A stretch of 64,000 nt of DNA from Vibrio tapetis subsp. quintayensis (GTDB lineage Bacteria > Pseudomonadota > Gammaproteobacteria > Enterobacterales > Vibrionaceae). How positions within the stretch are numbered: the first letter of the stretch is position 1; each line of letters begins with the position of its first letter. Both the position numbers and the translations under genes were made by a program. Under the pieces are notes generated by a model. It was given only the letters and a program-made list of their open reading frames with translations. It was not told where the DNA came from and did not search any database. The DNA lies in NCBI RefSeq assembly GCF_030409945.1, contig NZ_JAUFQV010000028.1, positions 62,001 through 126,000 on the forward strand, read 5' to 3'. Below are positions 1-9,382 of the stretch, piece after piece.

Positions 1-44
1 ACTGGCGAAAGAAGGTTCTTCTTCATGTCTTTTGCATTTGACAT
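1..44 (-). CDS. nqrD: NqrD, Na+-translocating NADH:quinone reductase subunit D (N-terminal fragment)
   Basis: The first 14 codons of a reading frame that runs off the left edge; it begins [19 protein letters not shown], as NqrD does. NqrD is a membrane subunit of the sodium-pumping NADH:quinone oxidoreductase in the inner membrane. Its ATG shares one base with the nqrC stop codon (TAATG), so the two genes are translationally coupled. Only the start is visible; identity rests on these residues plus position after nqrC. Confidence 0.85.
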   Translation of the reverse strand, partial: MSNAKDMKKNLLSP

Positions 45-817
45 TAGTTCAGGCCTCCGTCACGTACTTTTGCTAGGAAAGGACCAAAGCCCATGTCACC
101 TAACCAAAAATCGAAAGTGTGTTGAACGCCAGTCGCTGTTAATGTTGCACCAGAAAGGCCATCAACACCGTGCTCAGAACCTTCCGGAGCGCCACCTTTA
201 ACGACTTCAATCGCAGGTTTGTGGTTCTCATCGAACAGTTTTTTGCCAACGAACTGTGCACGCCAAGCTGGGTTTTCGATCTCGCCACCAAGCCCAGGAG
301 TTTCACCTTGCTCGTAGTAAGTAAGACCAGAAACCGTGTTGCCATCAGTTTCTACCGCAACAAATGCGTACATCATCGACCAAAGACCATTACCGTGAAC
401 AGGAATGATCACTTTAGTCGTCTCCGCACCGTCTTTTACAAGGTAAACAATACCTGTATTGGCACGACGAATGATCTTAGCTTTATCTTGTTCGCCCGTC
501 AGTTTGATTGACTGAGCAGGATCTTTAGCTGCTTGACGTTGGTCGAATACAGTTGCGTCTGCATCAACGAAGTCGCCGGTTGCAAAATCAACCAAACGAG
601 GTTCAATCTTCTCTGCATAAAGAGATTTAACCTTGTCATTGGACTCAGCTACAAATCCAGCTACTTGAACAATTTTTGATTGCTTATCAAGTAGAGCATT
701 CTCTTGCTGTAGACCACGTAAGAGTACTGCTGAAGCCGACACCACAATTGAGCACACTAAGCTCAATGCGATAACAACAAACAGCGTCTTTTTAATGCTA
801 TCGTTATTATTTGCCAT
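44..817 (-). CDS. nqrC: NqrC, Na+-translocating NADH:quinone reductase subunit C
   Basis: Subunit of the sodium-pumping NADH:quinone oxidoreductase, carrying a covalently bound FMN. The 257-residue protein has one N-terminal membrane helix (about residues 10-35) and a periplasmic FMN-binding domain. The flavinylation motif SGATLT places the acceptor at Thr225, the same number as in characterised Vibrio NqrC. I chose the ATG at 817 ([10 protein letters not shown]), because upstream in-frame codons lie inside nqrB and are not conserved in the family. It overlaps nqrB by 11 bases and nqrD by 1 base, as expected for one operon. Covalent FMN attachment needs ApbE, which is not in this window. Confidence 0.97.
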   Translation of the reverse strand: MANNNDSIKKTLFVVIALSLVCSIVVSASAVLLRGLQQENALLDKQSKIVQVAGFVAESNDKVKSLYAEKIEPRLVDFATGDFVDADATVFDQRQAAKDPAQSIKLTGEQDKAKIIRRANTGIVYLVKDGAETTKVIIPVHGNGLWSMMYAFVAVETDGNTVSGLTYYEQGETPGLGGEIENPAWRAQFVGKKLFDENHKPAIEVVKGGAPEGSEHGVDGLSGATLTATGVQHTFDFWLGDMGFGPFLAKVRDGGLN

Positions 818-2051
818 AGCGTGCGTTTCTCCGCTTGATGTTCTTCTCAACCACAACGTGGTCGAATAGAGGTGCAAACAAGTTCGCGAATAAGATAGCT
901 AGCATCATACCCTCAGGGTATGCAGGGTTAGCCACACGAATCATTACACACATTGCACCAATCAATGCACCGTATACCCACTTACCGTTGTCGGTAAATG
1001 AAGCCGATACAGGGTCTGTCGCCATGAAGAACATGCCGAATGCAAAACCACCAAGCACTAAGTGCCAGTGCCAAGGCATCGCAAACATTGCGTTGGTGTC
1101 AGAACCGATCACATTGAACAAGAACGAAGTCGCAACCATGCCAAGCATTACACCAATGATAATGCGCCATGAAGCAATGCCCATGTACACAATCATTGCC
1201 GCACCGATCATCAGTGCCAATGTAGATACTTCACCAATTGAACCCGGAATATTACCAATAAAGGCATCCATCCAAGTAATTGCTTCGCCCGTTACACCAT
1301 TGATAAGTGCACCGTTACCACCTTGCGCCCACTGGCTAAGTGCCGTAGCACCAGAGAAGCCATCAGCTGCAGTCCAAACAACATCACCTGAAATCTGTGC
1401 AGGGTATGCAAAGAACAGGAATGCACGACCGGCAAGCGCTGGGTTAAGGAAGTTACGGCCAGTACCACCAAAGATTTCTTTAGCGACAACAACACCAAAG
1501 GTAATACCTAGTGCTGCTTGCCAAAGAGGCAATGTTGGCGGAACGATTAAGGCAAATAAAATCGAAGTAACAAAGAAACCTTCGTTAACTTCGTGCTTGC
1601 GCACCATACAGAACAGCACTTCCCAGAAACCACCGACGATGAACACTGTCGCGTAGATAGGTAGGAAATACGTGGCCCCGAGAAGCATTTTGGTGCCCCA
1701 TCCGGCCTCTGCTCCTAATGTGCCTCCGATTAACTCGGTTGCCCAATAGTGCCAGTTACCTGCGATAACTGAAGCAAGCTCTGCACCTGAATATAAGTGG
1801 TTAAGTGCAACGATAGCCTGATGGCCAGTGTTGTACATACCCCAAAACATGGCAGGGAATACCGCAAACCACACCATGATCATGATGCGTTTTAGATCGA
1901 CACTATCACGTACGTGAGTGCCTTTTTTTGTTACTAAACCAGGCGTATAAAACAACGTTGCTGCTGCTTCATAAAGGGCAAACCATTTTTCGTGTTTACC
2001 ACCCGGCTCAAAATGATGTTCTATGTCTTCAATGAACTTCTTCAAAGCCAT
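807..2051 (-). CDS. nqrB: NqrB, Na+-translocating NADH:quinone reductase subunit B
   Basis: Large integral membrane subunit (414 residues) of the sodium-pumping NADH:quinone oxidoreductase, part of the sodium-translocating and quinone-reducing core. Many hydrophobic segments are visible from about residue 55 to 400. The second covalent FMN site is the SGAT motif at residues 233-236 (Thr236), identical in position to the known Vibrio site. A glycine pair at residues 140-141 lies where inhibitor-resistance substitutions are known in the family. It lies 3 bases after nqrA and overlaps nqrC, so it is mid-operon. Confidence 0.97.
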   Translation of the reverse strand: MALKKFIEDIEHHFEPGGKHEKWFALYEAAATLFYTPGLVTKKGTHVRDSVDLKRIMIMVWFAVFPAMFWGMYNTGHQAIVALNHLYSGAELASVIAGNWHYWATELIGGTLGAEAGWGTKMLLGATYFLPIYATVFIVGGFWEVLFCMVRKHEVNEGFFVTSILFALIVPPTLPLWQAALGITFGVVVAKEIFGGTGRNFLNPALAGRAFLFFAYPAQISGDVVWTAADGFSGATALSQWAQGGNGALINGVTGEAITWMDAFIGNIPGSIGEVSTLALMIGAAMIVYMGIASWRIIIGVMLGMVATSFLFNVIGSDTNAMFAMPWHWHLVLGGFAFGMFFMATDPVSASFTDNGKWVYGALIGAMCVMIRVANPAYPEGMMLAILFANLFAPLFDHVVVEKNIKRRNARYGK

Positions 2052-2054
2052 GAC

Positions 2055-3395
2055 TTACCCTTCCTTCTCGATGGCGTCTAGACAATCACGCAGCATTTCA
2101 GCGTAATCATATTTGCCCGGACAAACAAAAGAGCATAAAGCCACATCTTCTTCGTCCAGCTCTAACGCACCTAGTGCTTGAGCACTATCAATGTCACCCG
2201 CGCAAAGATCGCGAAGAAGCAAAGTAGGTTCCATATCAAGTGGCATTACTTTTTCGTAGTTACCAATTGGAACCATTGCACGATCACTGCCGTTCGTCGT
2301 TGTGGTCATGTTGAACACTTGACTTGGGAAGAAGTGACTTAAGAAAGCTTTCGTTACCGAGAACTTGTTTTTGCCAGGCATAGCCCAACCAAACAGCTCT
2401 TTCTCGTAACCTTCACGTAATGCCGACACTTGCAGATGATAACGGCCAAGATATGCATGAGGGCCAGTTGCATGTGTGCCAGTTAATACTGAGCCGGAAA
2501 CAATACGTACATCACCAGGCATTAACTCGCTATCCGCTAAGTCACCTAAATGAGCACCTATTTGTGTACGAACTAAGCGAGGTTTGTTAACAACAGGACC
2601 AGCGAGAGAAACCACGCGATCTGTGTAAAGCTCACCTGTTAGGAATAACTGACCAAATGCAATCACATCTTGGTAGTTAATGCCCCACGCTACATGTTCA
2701 GCATTGACCGGATACAGATGATGCATGTGAGTGCCCACCAACCCTGCAGGGTGTGGACCATCAAATACATGTTCTTCGACATTGCTTTGAGTTGAGCGAG
2801 GTAAGCTGTGGCCTTTTTTACATACGTAAACTTTGCCGTCAGTTAACTTAGACAGCAAATCTAGACCAGCAGAAAACGCTTCTGCTTGCTCACCGATTAT
2901 CACTTCAGGGTCAGCTGCTAACGGATTAGTATCCATTGCAGTCACAAAAATCGCCTGGGTAGACGACGAAATTGAAGGAACCTTGCTAAAAGGACGGGTA
3001 CGCAAAGCAGTCCACGAACCAGAATCAACCAGTTGAGTTTTGATCACATCGCGATCAAGACTTGCTAGTTGGTCTGCTTTGTAGCTTTCAAAAGTCACTT
3101 GTTCGTTACCAGATACTTCAATCACAACGGACTGAAGAACGCGTTTAGCGCCTCGGTTAACTTCAATGACTTTACCACTTGCTGGAGCTGTGAATTTAAC
3201 GCCTTCGTTCTTTTTATCTACAAAAAGAACTTGGCCTTTTATCACATCATCACCCACGCGAACATGCATCGTTGGACGCATACCCACGTATTCTTCGCCA
3301 AGCAAGGCGACTTTGTTAATGGCTTTGCCATCACTTATCACCTGGGATGGTCCACCTGCAATAGGAAGATCCAAACCCTTTTTTATTGTAATCAT
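2055..3395 (-). CDS. nqrA: NqrA, Na+-translocating NADH:quinone reductase subunit A
   Basis: First gene of the nqr operon, 446 residues, the cytoplasmic subunit linked to quinone binding. The N-terminus [14 protein letters not shown] is the family signature and fixes the start at the ATG at 3395; an upstream in-frame GTG at 3407 would add four residues not seen in relatives. No strong Shine-Dalgarno sequence is visible at this start (AGTGCAAGTGCGT upstream). The remainder is a soluble biotinyl-lipoyl-like and SLBB-type protein as expected. The upstream 410 bases carry the likely promoter. Confidence 0.96.
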   Translation of the reverse strand: MITIKKGLDLPIAGGPSQVISDGKAINKVALLGEEYVGMRPTMHVRVGDDVIKGQVLFVDKKNEGVKFTAPASGKVIEVNRGAKRVLQSVVIEVSGNEQVTFESYKADQLASLDRDVIKTQLVDSGSWTALRTRPFSKVPSISSSTQAIFVTAMDTNPLAADPEVIIGEQAEAFSAGLDLLSKLTDGKVYVCKKGHSLPRSTQSNVEEHVFDGPHPAGLVGTHMHHLYPVNAEHVAWGINYQDVIAFGQLFLTGELYTDRVVSLAGPVVNKPRLVRTQIGAHLGDLADSELMPGDVRIVSGSVLTGTHATGPHAYLGRYHLQVSALREGYEKELFGWAMPGKNKFSVTKAFLSHFFPSQVFNMTTTTNGSDRAMVPIGNYEKVMPLDMEPTLLLRDLCAGDIDSAQALGALELDEEDVALCSFVCPGKYDYAEMLRDCLDAIEKEG

Positions 3396-3805
3396 ACGCA
3401 CTTGCACTATTTTATCGGGAAAAAGATTCTGTTATTTGCGTAACATTTAGACACGACATTTTTGTGTCGAGTTTCGGCCTACACCTTGGCCAAAATCGCA
3501 ACAATCCATTAATCAACCTTTCACAATGTAAGGAGAAAGGCCGCTTTCAGGGCGTAAGTCTAGCATCATTTCAACCATTGATGCCATGACCTCTCGCTCG
3601 AATAATCAGTTAATTAATGCTTATTGGTTAAAGATTAGCTCATCAAATCAAATAAGTTTGAGCTGTCGCACAAATGTTAAATTTCTTGAGTTGCAATTGC
3701 ACTGTTTATTCATAAAACAACACAACATTACTTATTCTTTTATGGCATTAACATCCATTCACGGGCTAAATGAGTGAAACAGAATGTTTCTGCAACAATT
3801 CATTA
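3396..3805. promoter_or_regulatory. nqr upstream region with two short dyads
   Basis: A gene-free stretch between bolA (ending at 3806) and nqrA, both on the minus strand. It contains two short inverted repeats close to nqrA: TGTTA-N6-TAACA at 3430-3445 and CGACA-N6-TGTCG at 3454-3469, and a GGCC-N8-GGCC pair at about 3476-3491. The rest is AT-rich. A convincing -35/-10 pair was not found, so the promoter position is inferred only from the layout. The dyads could be operator sites or mRNA leader hairpins. Confidence 0.4.
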
Positions 3806-4126
3806 CTAGTTAGAGGGGGTATTGCTGCCACCCATGCACATCGGGCTTTCTGGCGCGCCATCTCTAAGTTCTTTCCATTCTTTAGATGTATAGGTATGAA
3901 TCGACAATGCATGAATGTTGTTTTCTAGCTCTTCGGCTAAAGCGACATTGACTTGTCGATGGCGAGCAATCAAGCGTTGAGATTCAAACGCATCACTCAC
4001 AATGATAACTTTAAAATGGCTTTCCGAACCAGCGGGAACATTGTGCATGTAGCTTTCGTTGTTCACATCGAGATGTTCGGGTTCAAACGCAAAATGCAGT
4101 TTAGTTTCAATGATTTCTTGAATCAT
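3806..4126 (-). CDS. bolA: BolA family protein
   Basis: A 106-residue protein matching E. coli BolA through its length, including the [23 protein letters not shown] segment (residues about 25-48) and the RHRQVN / LAEEL / [13 protein letters not shown] blocks. BolA proteins have a class II KH-like fold, partner with monothiol glutaredoxins in Fe-S handling, and in E. coli act in morphology and stationary-phase gene control. The start at 4126 has a good ribosome site (AAGGAAGGACT before ATG). It is divergent from rlmG. The neighbourhood with yajG and ampG is the same as in enterics. Confidence 0.95.
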   Translation of the reverse strand: MIQEIIETKLHFAFEPEHLDVNNESYMHNVPAGSESHFKVIIVSDAFESQRLIARHRQVNVALAEELENNIHALSIHTYTSKEWKELRDGAPESPMCMGGSNTPSN

Positions 4127-4327
4127 AGTCCTTCCTTAACGTAACTGACGGGCAATATTATAATCGTATTAACTATAAGCTATCTATTATCTTTTAGGGG
4201 TAATTGTATCAGGTTATTTACTGTTTTGAGGTTCTTGTTCTGTTTCAAAATCGTTTGAATTTTTTTGTTTCCTGTTGGAAACCCTTTTGAGACAATAGAA
4301 CAACTGAAACTGGCATAGTTATTAAAA

Positions 4328-5461
4328 ATGAATACTGAACTGAACCTTTTCGAGCGCAGCTTGACTCTGAATCGCTACCCAAAACGCAATAATGACACCT
4401 TACAGGCATGGAACGCTGGAGATGAGTACCTCATTAACCATGTTGAACAGGAGCTGAATTTAGAACCGCAACAGCGAATCTTAATTCTAAATGACCATTT
4501 TGGCGCGTTATCTTGCTGGTTTTCAGAAAATCATCACGTATTTATGATGAGTGACTCATTTATTAGCCACCGTGGCACGCTTAAGAACTTGCAGCAAAAC
4601 CAGTGTAACAGTATTGAACTGCTTTCTTGCTTAGAGAACATCCCTGCCGATATTGATCTTGTGCTCATGCAGTTGCCAAAAAGCAATCGCCTACTCACTT
4701 GGCAACTATCACAATTGCGAAAACACTTACCCGACCATTGTAAGGTAATCGGCGTTAACAAAGTGAAAGACATTCATACGTCTACTTTGAATCTGTTCGA
4801 AAAGCACTTAGGGGAAACCACCACGTCTTTAGCGTGGAAAAAACATCGCTTGGTTTTCTCTACACCAACCTGTCAGGATGCTCCTGATGTTAATAACACA
4901 ACTGACTGGCCTGTAGACGGTCATGACATCACATTGAAAAACTATGCGAACGTCTATTCAGGAGAAAGCTTAGATCTTGGCGCTCGCCTGATGCTAGAGC
5001 ATATTCCACAAGACCCTGAACTGTGTCATATCATTGACTTAGGCTGCGGTAACGGAGTATTAGCTATCAAAGCTGCTCAACTAAACCCTCAAGCTCGCAT
5101 CACCTGTGTTGACGAGAGTTTTATGGCGGTTGAATCAGCCAAGCGGAATTTAATCGACAACTTGGGCGAAGATCGCGATATTCAGTGCATTGCTAATAAC
5201 TGTTTAGATGGGTTTACACCAGACAGTACCTATTTAGTCTTGTGTAACCCTCCATTTCATCAACAACAAGCCATTACTGATCATATTGCTTGGCAAATGT
5301 TCTGTGATGCAAAGCATGTTCTTAATACTGGCGGTCAATTAATTGTTATTGGCAACCGCCACCTAGGCTACGATGTTAAGCTTAAACGCTTATTTGGTCA
5401 GTCAAATGTAGACGTGGTTGCATCAAACAATAAATTTGTTATTTTACAAGCCACTAAGTAA
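4328..5461 (+). CDS. rlmG: 23S rRNA (guanine-N2)-methyltransferase RlmG
   Basis: Modifies G1835 of 23S rRNA using S-adenosylmethionine. The 377 residues have the two-domain RsmC/RlmG layout: a degenerate N-terminal methyltransferase-like domain (about 1-190) and a catalytic C-terminal domain with motif I DLGCGNG (237-243) and motif IV NPPF (307-310). The N-terminus FERSLTLNRYP followed by TLQAWNAGDEYL matches E. coli RlmG (YgjO) closely, which separates it from RsmC. No strong Shine-Dalgarno sequence is seen before the ATG. It is divergent from bolA with 201 bases between. Confidence 0.93.
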   Translation: MNTELNLFERSLTLNRYPKRNNDTLQAWNAGDEYLINHVEQELNLEPQQRILILNDHFGALSCWFSENHHVFMMSDSFISHRGTLKNLQQNQCNSIELLSCLENIPADIDLVLMQLPKSNRLLTWQLSQLRKHLPDHCKVIGVNKVKDIHTSTLNLFEKHLGETTTSLAWKKHRLVFSTPTCQDAPDVNNTTDWPVDGHDITLKNYANVYSGESLDLGARLMLEHIPQDPELCHIIDLGCGNGVLAIKAAQLNPQARITCVDESFMAVESAKRNLIDNLGEDRDIQCIANNCLDGFTPDSTYLVLCNPPFHQQQAITDHIAWQMFCDAKHVLNTGGQLIVIGNRHLGYDVKLKRLFGQSNVDVVASNNKFVILQATK

Positions 5462-5530
5462 TTCACTATTATCTTCATACTGACTACTAATGCCGTCCCT
5501 ATCGACAGCACACTAATAAAGGAATACAGC

Positions 5531-6103
5531 ATGAGAAAACTGATTGTTGCTGCCTCAATCGTACTACTTGCGGCCTGCGCTTCTCCACAAAAAGAAGAGC
5601 AAATCAGCATTAACCCGCAACCAACGTTAAGCAATCAAAAAATGGTTGATAACGTGACGTTCACTTTATCGAGCAAAGATTTACGTACAGCCCAATATGT
5701 TGCTCTCGTGAAAAGTGGCCGTAAGAGCACTCAACCAATTCATGCGCGTCAAAACCTTCGTGTTGCTATTGAAACCGCTCTTTACGAGCAGTTAATCTCT
5801 CAAGGCTTCCAAATGGTTGTAAACAGTAACAACACACTCACGCTAGAAGTTCAGCAAGTGCTTGTTAATGTTGCTAATACCCTAATGGAGAACGAAATGG
5901 ATGCAGTTGTCACTCTGCAACTGACCGCTGAAACACCACAAGGTAAATTCGTTAAGACCTACAACGGAACGGGTAAAAAGACAGGCACAATGGCCGCTTC
6001 TGATGAAGAAATCGCGACAGTGCTTAATGATGTGATCAATTTAACGTTGGCTGAAATTGCCAATGACCAAGAGCTTTCTGATTACATGAAGGAGCGCTTC
6101 TAA
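5531..6103 (+). CDS. yajG: YajG family lipoprotein
   Basis: A 190-residue predicted lipoprotein: signal sequence MRKLIVAASIVLLAAC with lipobox LAAC, so lipidation at Cys16 is expected. The body matches the YajG family (LQ-type repeats not seen; mixed alpha/beta with a Sel/curli-like SGRKSTQP segment). Function is not established. AAAGGA precedes the ATG at good spacing. It abuts the following cyclophilin gene with no gap, so they are likely co-transcribed. In enterics yajG lies beside bolA and ampG, which is also the local context here. Confidence 0.88.
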   Translation: MRKLIVAASIVLLAACASPQKEEQISINPQPTLSNQKMVDNVTFTLSSKDLRTAQYVALVKSGRKSTQPIHARQNLRVAIETALYEQLISQGFQMVVNSNNTLTLEVQQVLVNVANTLMENEMDAVVTLQLTAETPQGKFVKTYNGTGKKTGTMAASDEEIATVLNDVINLTLAEIANDQELSDYMKERF

Positions 6104-6646
6104 ATGCGTAAATTATTTGTCGCGATGCTTTGCTGCATCGCATGGCCAACACTGGCAGCCAATGTGGTGTTTGAAACCACACAAGGTAACTTCACTGTTG
6201 AACTTAATGAAGAAAAAGCCCCAATCACCGTCGCAAACTTTTTGCGCTACGTTGAAGATGGTAGCTACGAAGGCAGTCAGTTTCACCGCGTAATTGCTGG
6301 TTTCATGGCTCAGGGTGGCGGCTTTGACGCCGATCTAAATCGCCTTGCGACTTACGCTCCTATTCGCAATGAAGCAAGTAATGGATTAAACAATGACGTT
6401 GCGACTATCGCAATGGCTAGAACGTCGGATCCTCACTCTGCTAGCCGACAGTTTTTTGTTAACTTACAAGATAACGATTTCTTAAATTACTCTGCTCGTA
6501 ATGACGGCTATGCCGTGTTTGGCAAAGTAACGCAAGGGTTTGAAGTCATTCAAAGCATGGCAATGCAACCAACGGGTACTCGTAATGGCATGAGAGATGT
6601 TCCGGTAGCCCCAATCGTCGTCAACAAAGTAACACTACAAAAATAA
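6104..6646 (+). CDS. Periplasmic cyclophilin-type peptidyl-prolyl cis-trans isomerase
   Basis: Catalyses cis-trans isomerisation of X-Pro bonds. A signal peptide (MRKLFVAMLCCIAWPTLAA) with AxA-like cleavage near residue 19 points to the periplasm, so this is PpiA-like rather than cytoplasmic PpiB. The cyclophilin core shows the active-site segment FHRVIAGFMAQGG (about 63-75, with the catalytic Arg) and ASRQFFVNL. 180 residues is normal for the family. Its ATG starts directly after the yajG stop codon, and a strong terminator follows 10 bases after its own stop. Confidence 0.93.
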   Translation: MRKLFVAMLCCIAWPTLAANVVFETTQGNFTVELNEEKAPITVANFLRYVEDGSYEGSQFHRVIAGFMAQGGGFDADLNRLATYAPIRNEASNGLNNDVATIAMARTSDPHSASRQFFVNLQDNDFLNYSARNDGYAVFGKVTQGFEVIQSMAMQPTGTRNGMRDVPVAPIVVNKVTLQK

Positions 6647-6656
6647 AATCCCATTC

Positions 6657-6684
6657 AAGGCTGACCACTGAGTCAGCCTTTTTT
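6657..6684 (+). terminator. Rho-independent terminator of the yajG-cyclophilin unit
   Basis: A perfect 9-bp stem, AAGGCTGAC pairing with GTCAGCCTT around a 6-base loop, followed by TTTT. It lies 10 bases after the cyclophilin stop and before ampG. Confidence 0.93.
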
Positions 6685-6718
6685 CTTCGCTATTTTTCTT
6701 TGCAACAAGGAGTGTTCA

Positions 6719-8101
6719 ATGACAAGTAAAATGTCTTGGATGGAAACGTTCCGCAGCTATCTTGATAGACGCTTACTTTGGGTATTCATGCTGGGTTGCT
6801 CCAGTGGTTTCCCTTGGGTACTCATCGGTTCCAATATGTCTGGCTGGCTTAAAGATGCTGGTCTTACTCGCGCTGCAATCGGCTATTTTGGTTCTGTATT
6901 TGCTGTTTATGCCATTAACTTTCTTTGGGCTCCGTTAGTCGACCGCGTCAAACTCCCTTTGCTTCACCGCCTACTTGGACAACGTCGTAGTTGGATATTC
7001 TTTTGCCAATGCTTTGTGTTGATCTGCACCTTATTTATTGCCGGAGTTAATCCCGCTAATGACTTAATGTTCACCTCCATGCTCGCACTGGGTATTGCGA
7101 TCGCTTCAGCAACGCAAGACATTGCCATTGATGCCTACCGTATTGATACGTTTCCTAAGTCAGAATCCAGCAAACTACCACAAGCCTCTGCAATGGCTGT
7201 AGCCGGTTGGTGGACGGGTTACTCATTGCCAGGCTATCTAGCATTTGTTAATGCTGATGCGATAGGTTGGAATGGCGTTTATTACGGAATGGCCGTTATC
7301 GTCGGCGTTCTCATGTTATTTACCCTGTTAGTCGGTGAACCAAAAACACTGCGAGAACGCTTGCAAATGCAAGCCGAAGCTCGTCACTCTGAAGTGGTGG
7401 GGTCCAAACTGGTTGCTTGGTTAACCGTAACCGCAATTGAGCCTTTCTGGGATTTCTTTAAGCGAAATGGCGTTCGCGTCGCGGTTACGCTTCTGTTGTT
7501 TGTCTTTTTGTTCAAGATTGGCGAAGCATTCCTTGGCCGTATGTCGATTGCCTTTTACAAAGAAGTCGGCTTCAGTAACGAACAAATTGGTCACTACTCC
7601 AAATTGATTGGATGGTGGGTCACGATTGTCTTTACCATCGTGGGCAGTATGTTCAATGTGAAATTTGGTATCGTGCGTGGCCTAATGATCGGCGGCATAG
7701 CAATGGCAGCCAGTAACTTAATGTTTGCATGGATTGCAAGCGTAGGGCCGAATGAGAACCTATTCTTAGCAACGATCATCGTTGACAACTTTACGACAGC
7801 CTTCTCTACTGTTGCTTTTGTGTCTTTCCTAACCGTGTTAACCGGGCAAGCATTCTCAGCCACACAGTATGCGCTGCTCGCGTCATTAGGTAACTTTGGC
7901 CGCACAACCCTTGCCTCGTTTAGTGGAGAGTTAGCTGATTACCTTAATGACTGGTCGTTATTCTTCATTATTACGGCACTAATGGTGATTCCAAGCTTAG
8001 TCATGCTCTATTCATTAAGACACTATTTTACCGATTTACTCGAAAAAGCACGAAAACGAGATCAAGATATTGAGCAAGATGTTGAACTCAAAAGAGAATA
8101 A
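6719..8101 (+). CDS. ampG: AmpG muropeptide permease
   Basis: Inner-membrane transporter of the major facilitator type that imports GlcNAc-anhydroMurNAc peptides for cell-wall recycling, and thereby supplies the signal for AmpC-type beta-lactamase induction where that exists. 460 residues with about 12-14 hydrophobic segments. The N-terminal LDRRLLWVFMLGCSSGFPW and the ATQDIAIDAYRID segment (about residues 133-146) are AmpG signatures. A strong AAGGAG site precedes the ATG. The bolA-yajG-ampG grouping is shared with E. coli. Its own terminator follows. Confidence 0.95.
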   Translation: MTSKMSWMETFRSYLDRRLLWVFMLGCSSGFPWVLIGSNMSGWLKDAGLTRAAIGYFGSVFAVYAINFLWAPLVDRVKLPLLHRLLGQRRSWIFFCQCFVLICTLFIAGVNPANDLMFTSMLALGIAIASATQDIAIDAYRIDTFPKSESSKLPQASAMAVAGWWTGYSLPGYLAFVNADAIGWNGVYYGMAVIVGVLMLFTLLVGEPKTLRERLQMQAEARHSEVVGSKLVAWLTVTAIEPFWDFFKRNGVRVAVTLLLFVFLFKIGEAFLGRMSIAFYKEVGFSNEQIGHYSKLIGWWVTIVFTIVGSMFNVKFGIVRGLMIGGIAMAASNLMFAWIASVGPNENLFLATIIVDNFTTAFSTVAFVSFLTVLTGQAFSATQYALLASLGNFGRTTLASFSGELADYLNDWSLFFIITALMVIPSLVMLYSLRHYFTDLLEKARKRDQDIEQDVELKRE

Positions 8102-8138
8102 AAAAATAACCACTACAACTATATAAAAACGCATACAT

Positions 8139-8165
8139 AACCGACCTGAATGGGTCGGTTTTTTT
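8139..8165 (+). terminator. Rho-independent terminator after ampG
   Basis: A perfect 8-bp stem AACCGACC / GGTCGGTT with a 6-base loop, then TTTTT, 37 bases after the ampG stop. Confidence 0.93.
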
Positions 8166-8321
8166 GTCTCAAGCCCCGTGTCACAAGCATTTACATATAG
8201 CTCGACTATTTTGCTCAAAAGTTAGAACGAAACCGATTACCTGTTAACAATCGACTTGAGAATCGCCAATTAGCGACTATTATTGCTGCGAACCAACAAA
8301 GTTCCCCTAACATTTATTTTA

Positions 8322-8337
8322 TGTGATCCAAGTCACG
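8322..8337. promoter_or_regulatory. CRP-like site upstream of the Tsx/OmpK-like gene
   Basis: TGTGA-TCCAAG-TCACG, one mismatch from the cAMP-CRP consensus TGTGA-N6-TCACA. A TATGAT -10-like hexamer lies at 8390-8395, which would put the site's centre about 72 bases upstream of a start near 8402, a class I activation position. The -35 is poor, as is common for CRP-dependent promoters. The spacing argument is inference. The 364-base gap between ampG and the porin gene otherwise holds only the ampG terminator. Confidence 0.65.
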
Positions 8338-8465
8338 CAAACGGTTTCTTTTTCTCATTCGTTACACTTTTAATTGAGAGAAATATCTATATGATAGCCG
8401 TCAAAGGACTGAAGCGACCATGGATCATTGGTTAACACATTCATAAATTGAAAGAGTAGACACCT

Positions 8466-9239
8466 ATGCGTAAATCACTTTTGGCTCTTAGCCTTGTTGC
8501 AGCAGCTGCAACAGCACCCGTTCAAGCAGAATACCTATACGGTTTTGGTAGCATGTACCTAGATTACCAAAAATGGGATCACGGAACAGAAAACAAAGCA
8601 GAAGATCGTAACCAAGCGGTTATCGGTATTGAAGGTGGCGCTGCTTTTGATTGGGGCCAAATCTACGGTTTCTACGACTACGAAGGTGTTGATCGTGCAC
8701 ACGATAAGCGTGGCGCATCTCTAAAAGGTTCTATCCATTACAACCTTGGCGAAACAGGTGCTAGCCTTTACGCTCAAGTGTACAACACTGACGGCGATGC
8801 TTTTGCATTCCACGAGCAAAACCGTGTAGTAGGTCTTGGTTACACTGGCCTTTCTGGTGACGGTTGGGCATTCACCCCATTCATTGGTGCTCACCAAGTA
8901 AACACATCAGGCGTTGTAGGTAAAGACTCGAGCGGAAAAGATGTAAGCGGCGCTATCAGCGGTGCAAACGGTGGTATGGCTGGTTGGGTTGGTTTCTACA
9001 ACACTGACATCGCAGGTCAAAGCTTTACTTTCTCTAGCTGGGGTGAGTATGAATTCGGTCGTAACGAGCACTACGCAGATAACCAAGGCGGAAAAACTGG
9101 CCTAAACGGCAGCTTGAACGCAATGTGGAACGTAACTGAAGACTGGTCTACTGGTGTTCTTTACCGCTTCACACACAATAAACTAGGTATCCAAGGCTAC
9201 AACGACCTAGTAATCTACCGCATCAACTACAAATTCTAA
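8466..9239 (+). CDS. Tsx/OmpK family outer-membrane channel
   Basis: A 257-residue outer-membrane beta-barrel: signal peptide MRKSLLALSLVAAAATAPVQA cleaved about residue 21, then alternating aromatic/polar strands and a C-terminal Phe (YRINYKF), the usual barrel-assembly signal. It resembles the nucleoside-specific channel Tsx and the Vibrio OmpK family (OmpK is the receptor of a broad-range vibriophage). Substrate specificity cannot be read from the sequence. A CRP-like site upstream fits the known CRP control of tsx in E. coli. Could equally be a paralogue of the true OmpK. Confidence 0.8.
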   Translation: MRKSLLALSLVAAAATAPVQAEYLYGFGSMYLDYQKWDHGTENKAEDRNQAVIGIEGGAAFDWGQIYGFYDYEGVDRAHDKRGASLKGSIHYNLGETGASLYAQVYNTDGDAFAFHEQNRVVGLGYTGLSGDGWAFTPFIGAHQVNTSGVVGKDSSGKDVSGAISGANGGMAGWVGFYNTDIAGQSFTFSSWGEYEFGRNEHYADNQGGKTGLNGSLNAMWNVTEDWSTGVLYRFTHNKLGIQGYNDLVIYRINYKF

Positions 9240-9264
9240 TTTGAGTTGTTAGCAACAAGATTTG

Positions 9265-9291
9265 AAATGGCGCTTTTAAGCGCCATTTTTT
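9265..9291 (+). terminator. Rho-independent terminator after the Tsx/OmpK-like gene
   Basis: A perfect 10-bp stem AAATGGCGCT / AGCGCCATTT with loop TTTA and a T tail, 25 bases after the stop codon. The A-rich 5' side means it could also act on the opposite strand. Confidence 0.93.
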
Positions 9292-9382
9292 ATGGCTAAA
9301 TAACTCCACCTTGCTCCTTCCCCTTGGAAATCTAACACGCTAGCGTTATGCTTTTAGCATAGATTTCTGCTAGGTAAACATC

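Noticed and set aside
835..1656. A long open frame (273 codons) on the plus strand
   Set aside because: It is antisense to nqrB, which is certain; its translation is proline- and isoleucine-rich with no domain.
8322..8337. A Fur or FNR site
   Set aside because: The TGTGA-N6-TCACG form fits CRP; FNR needs TTGAT-N4-ATCAA.
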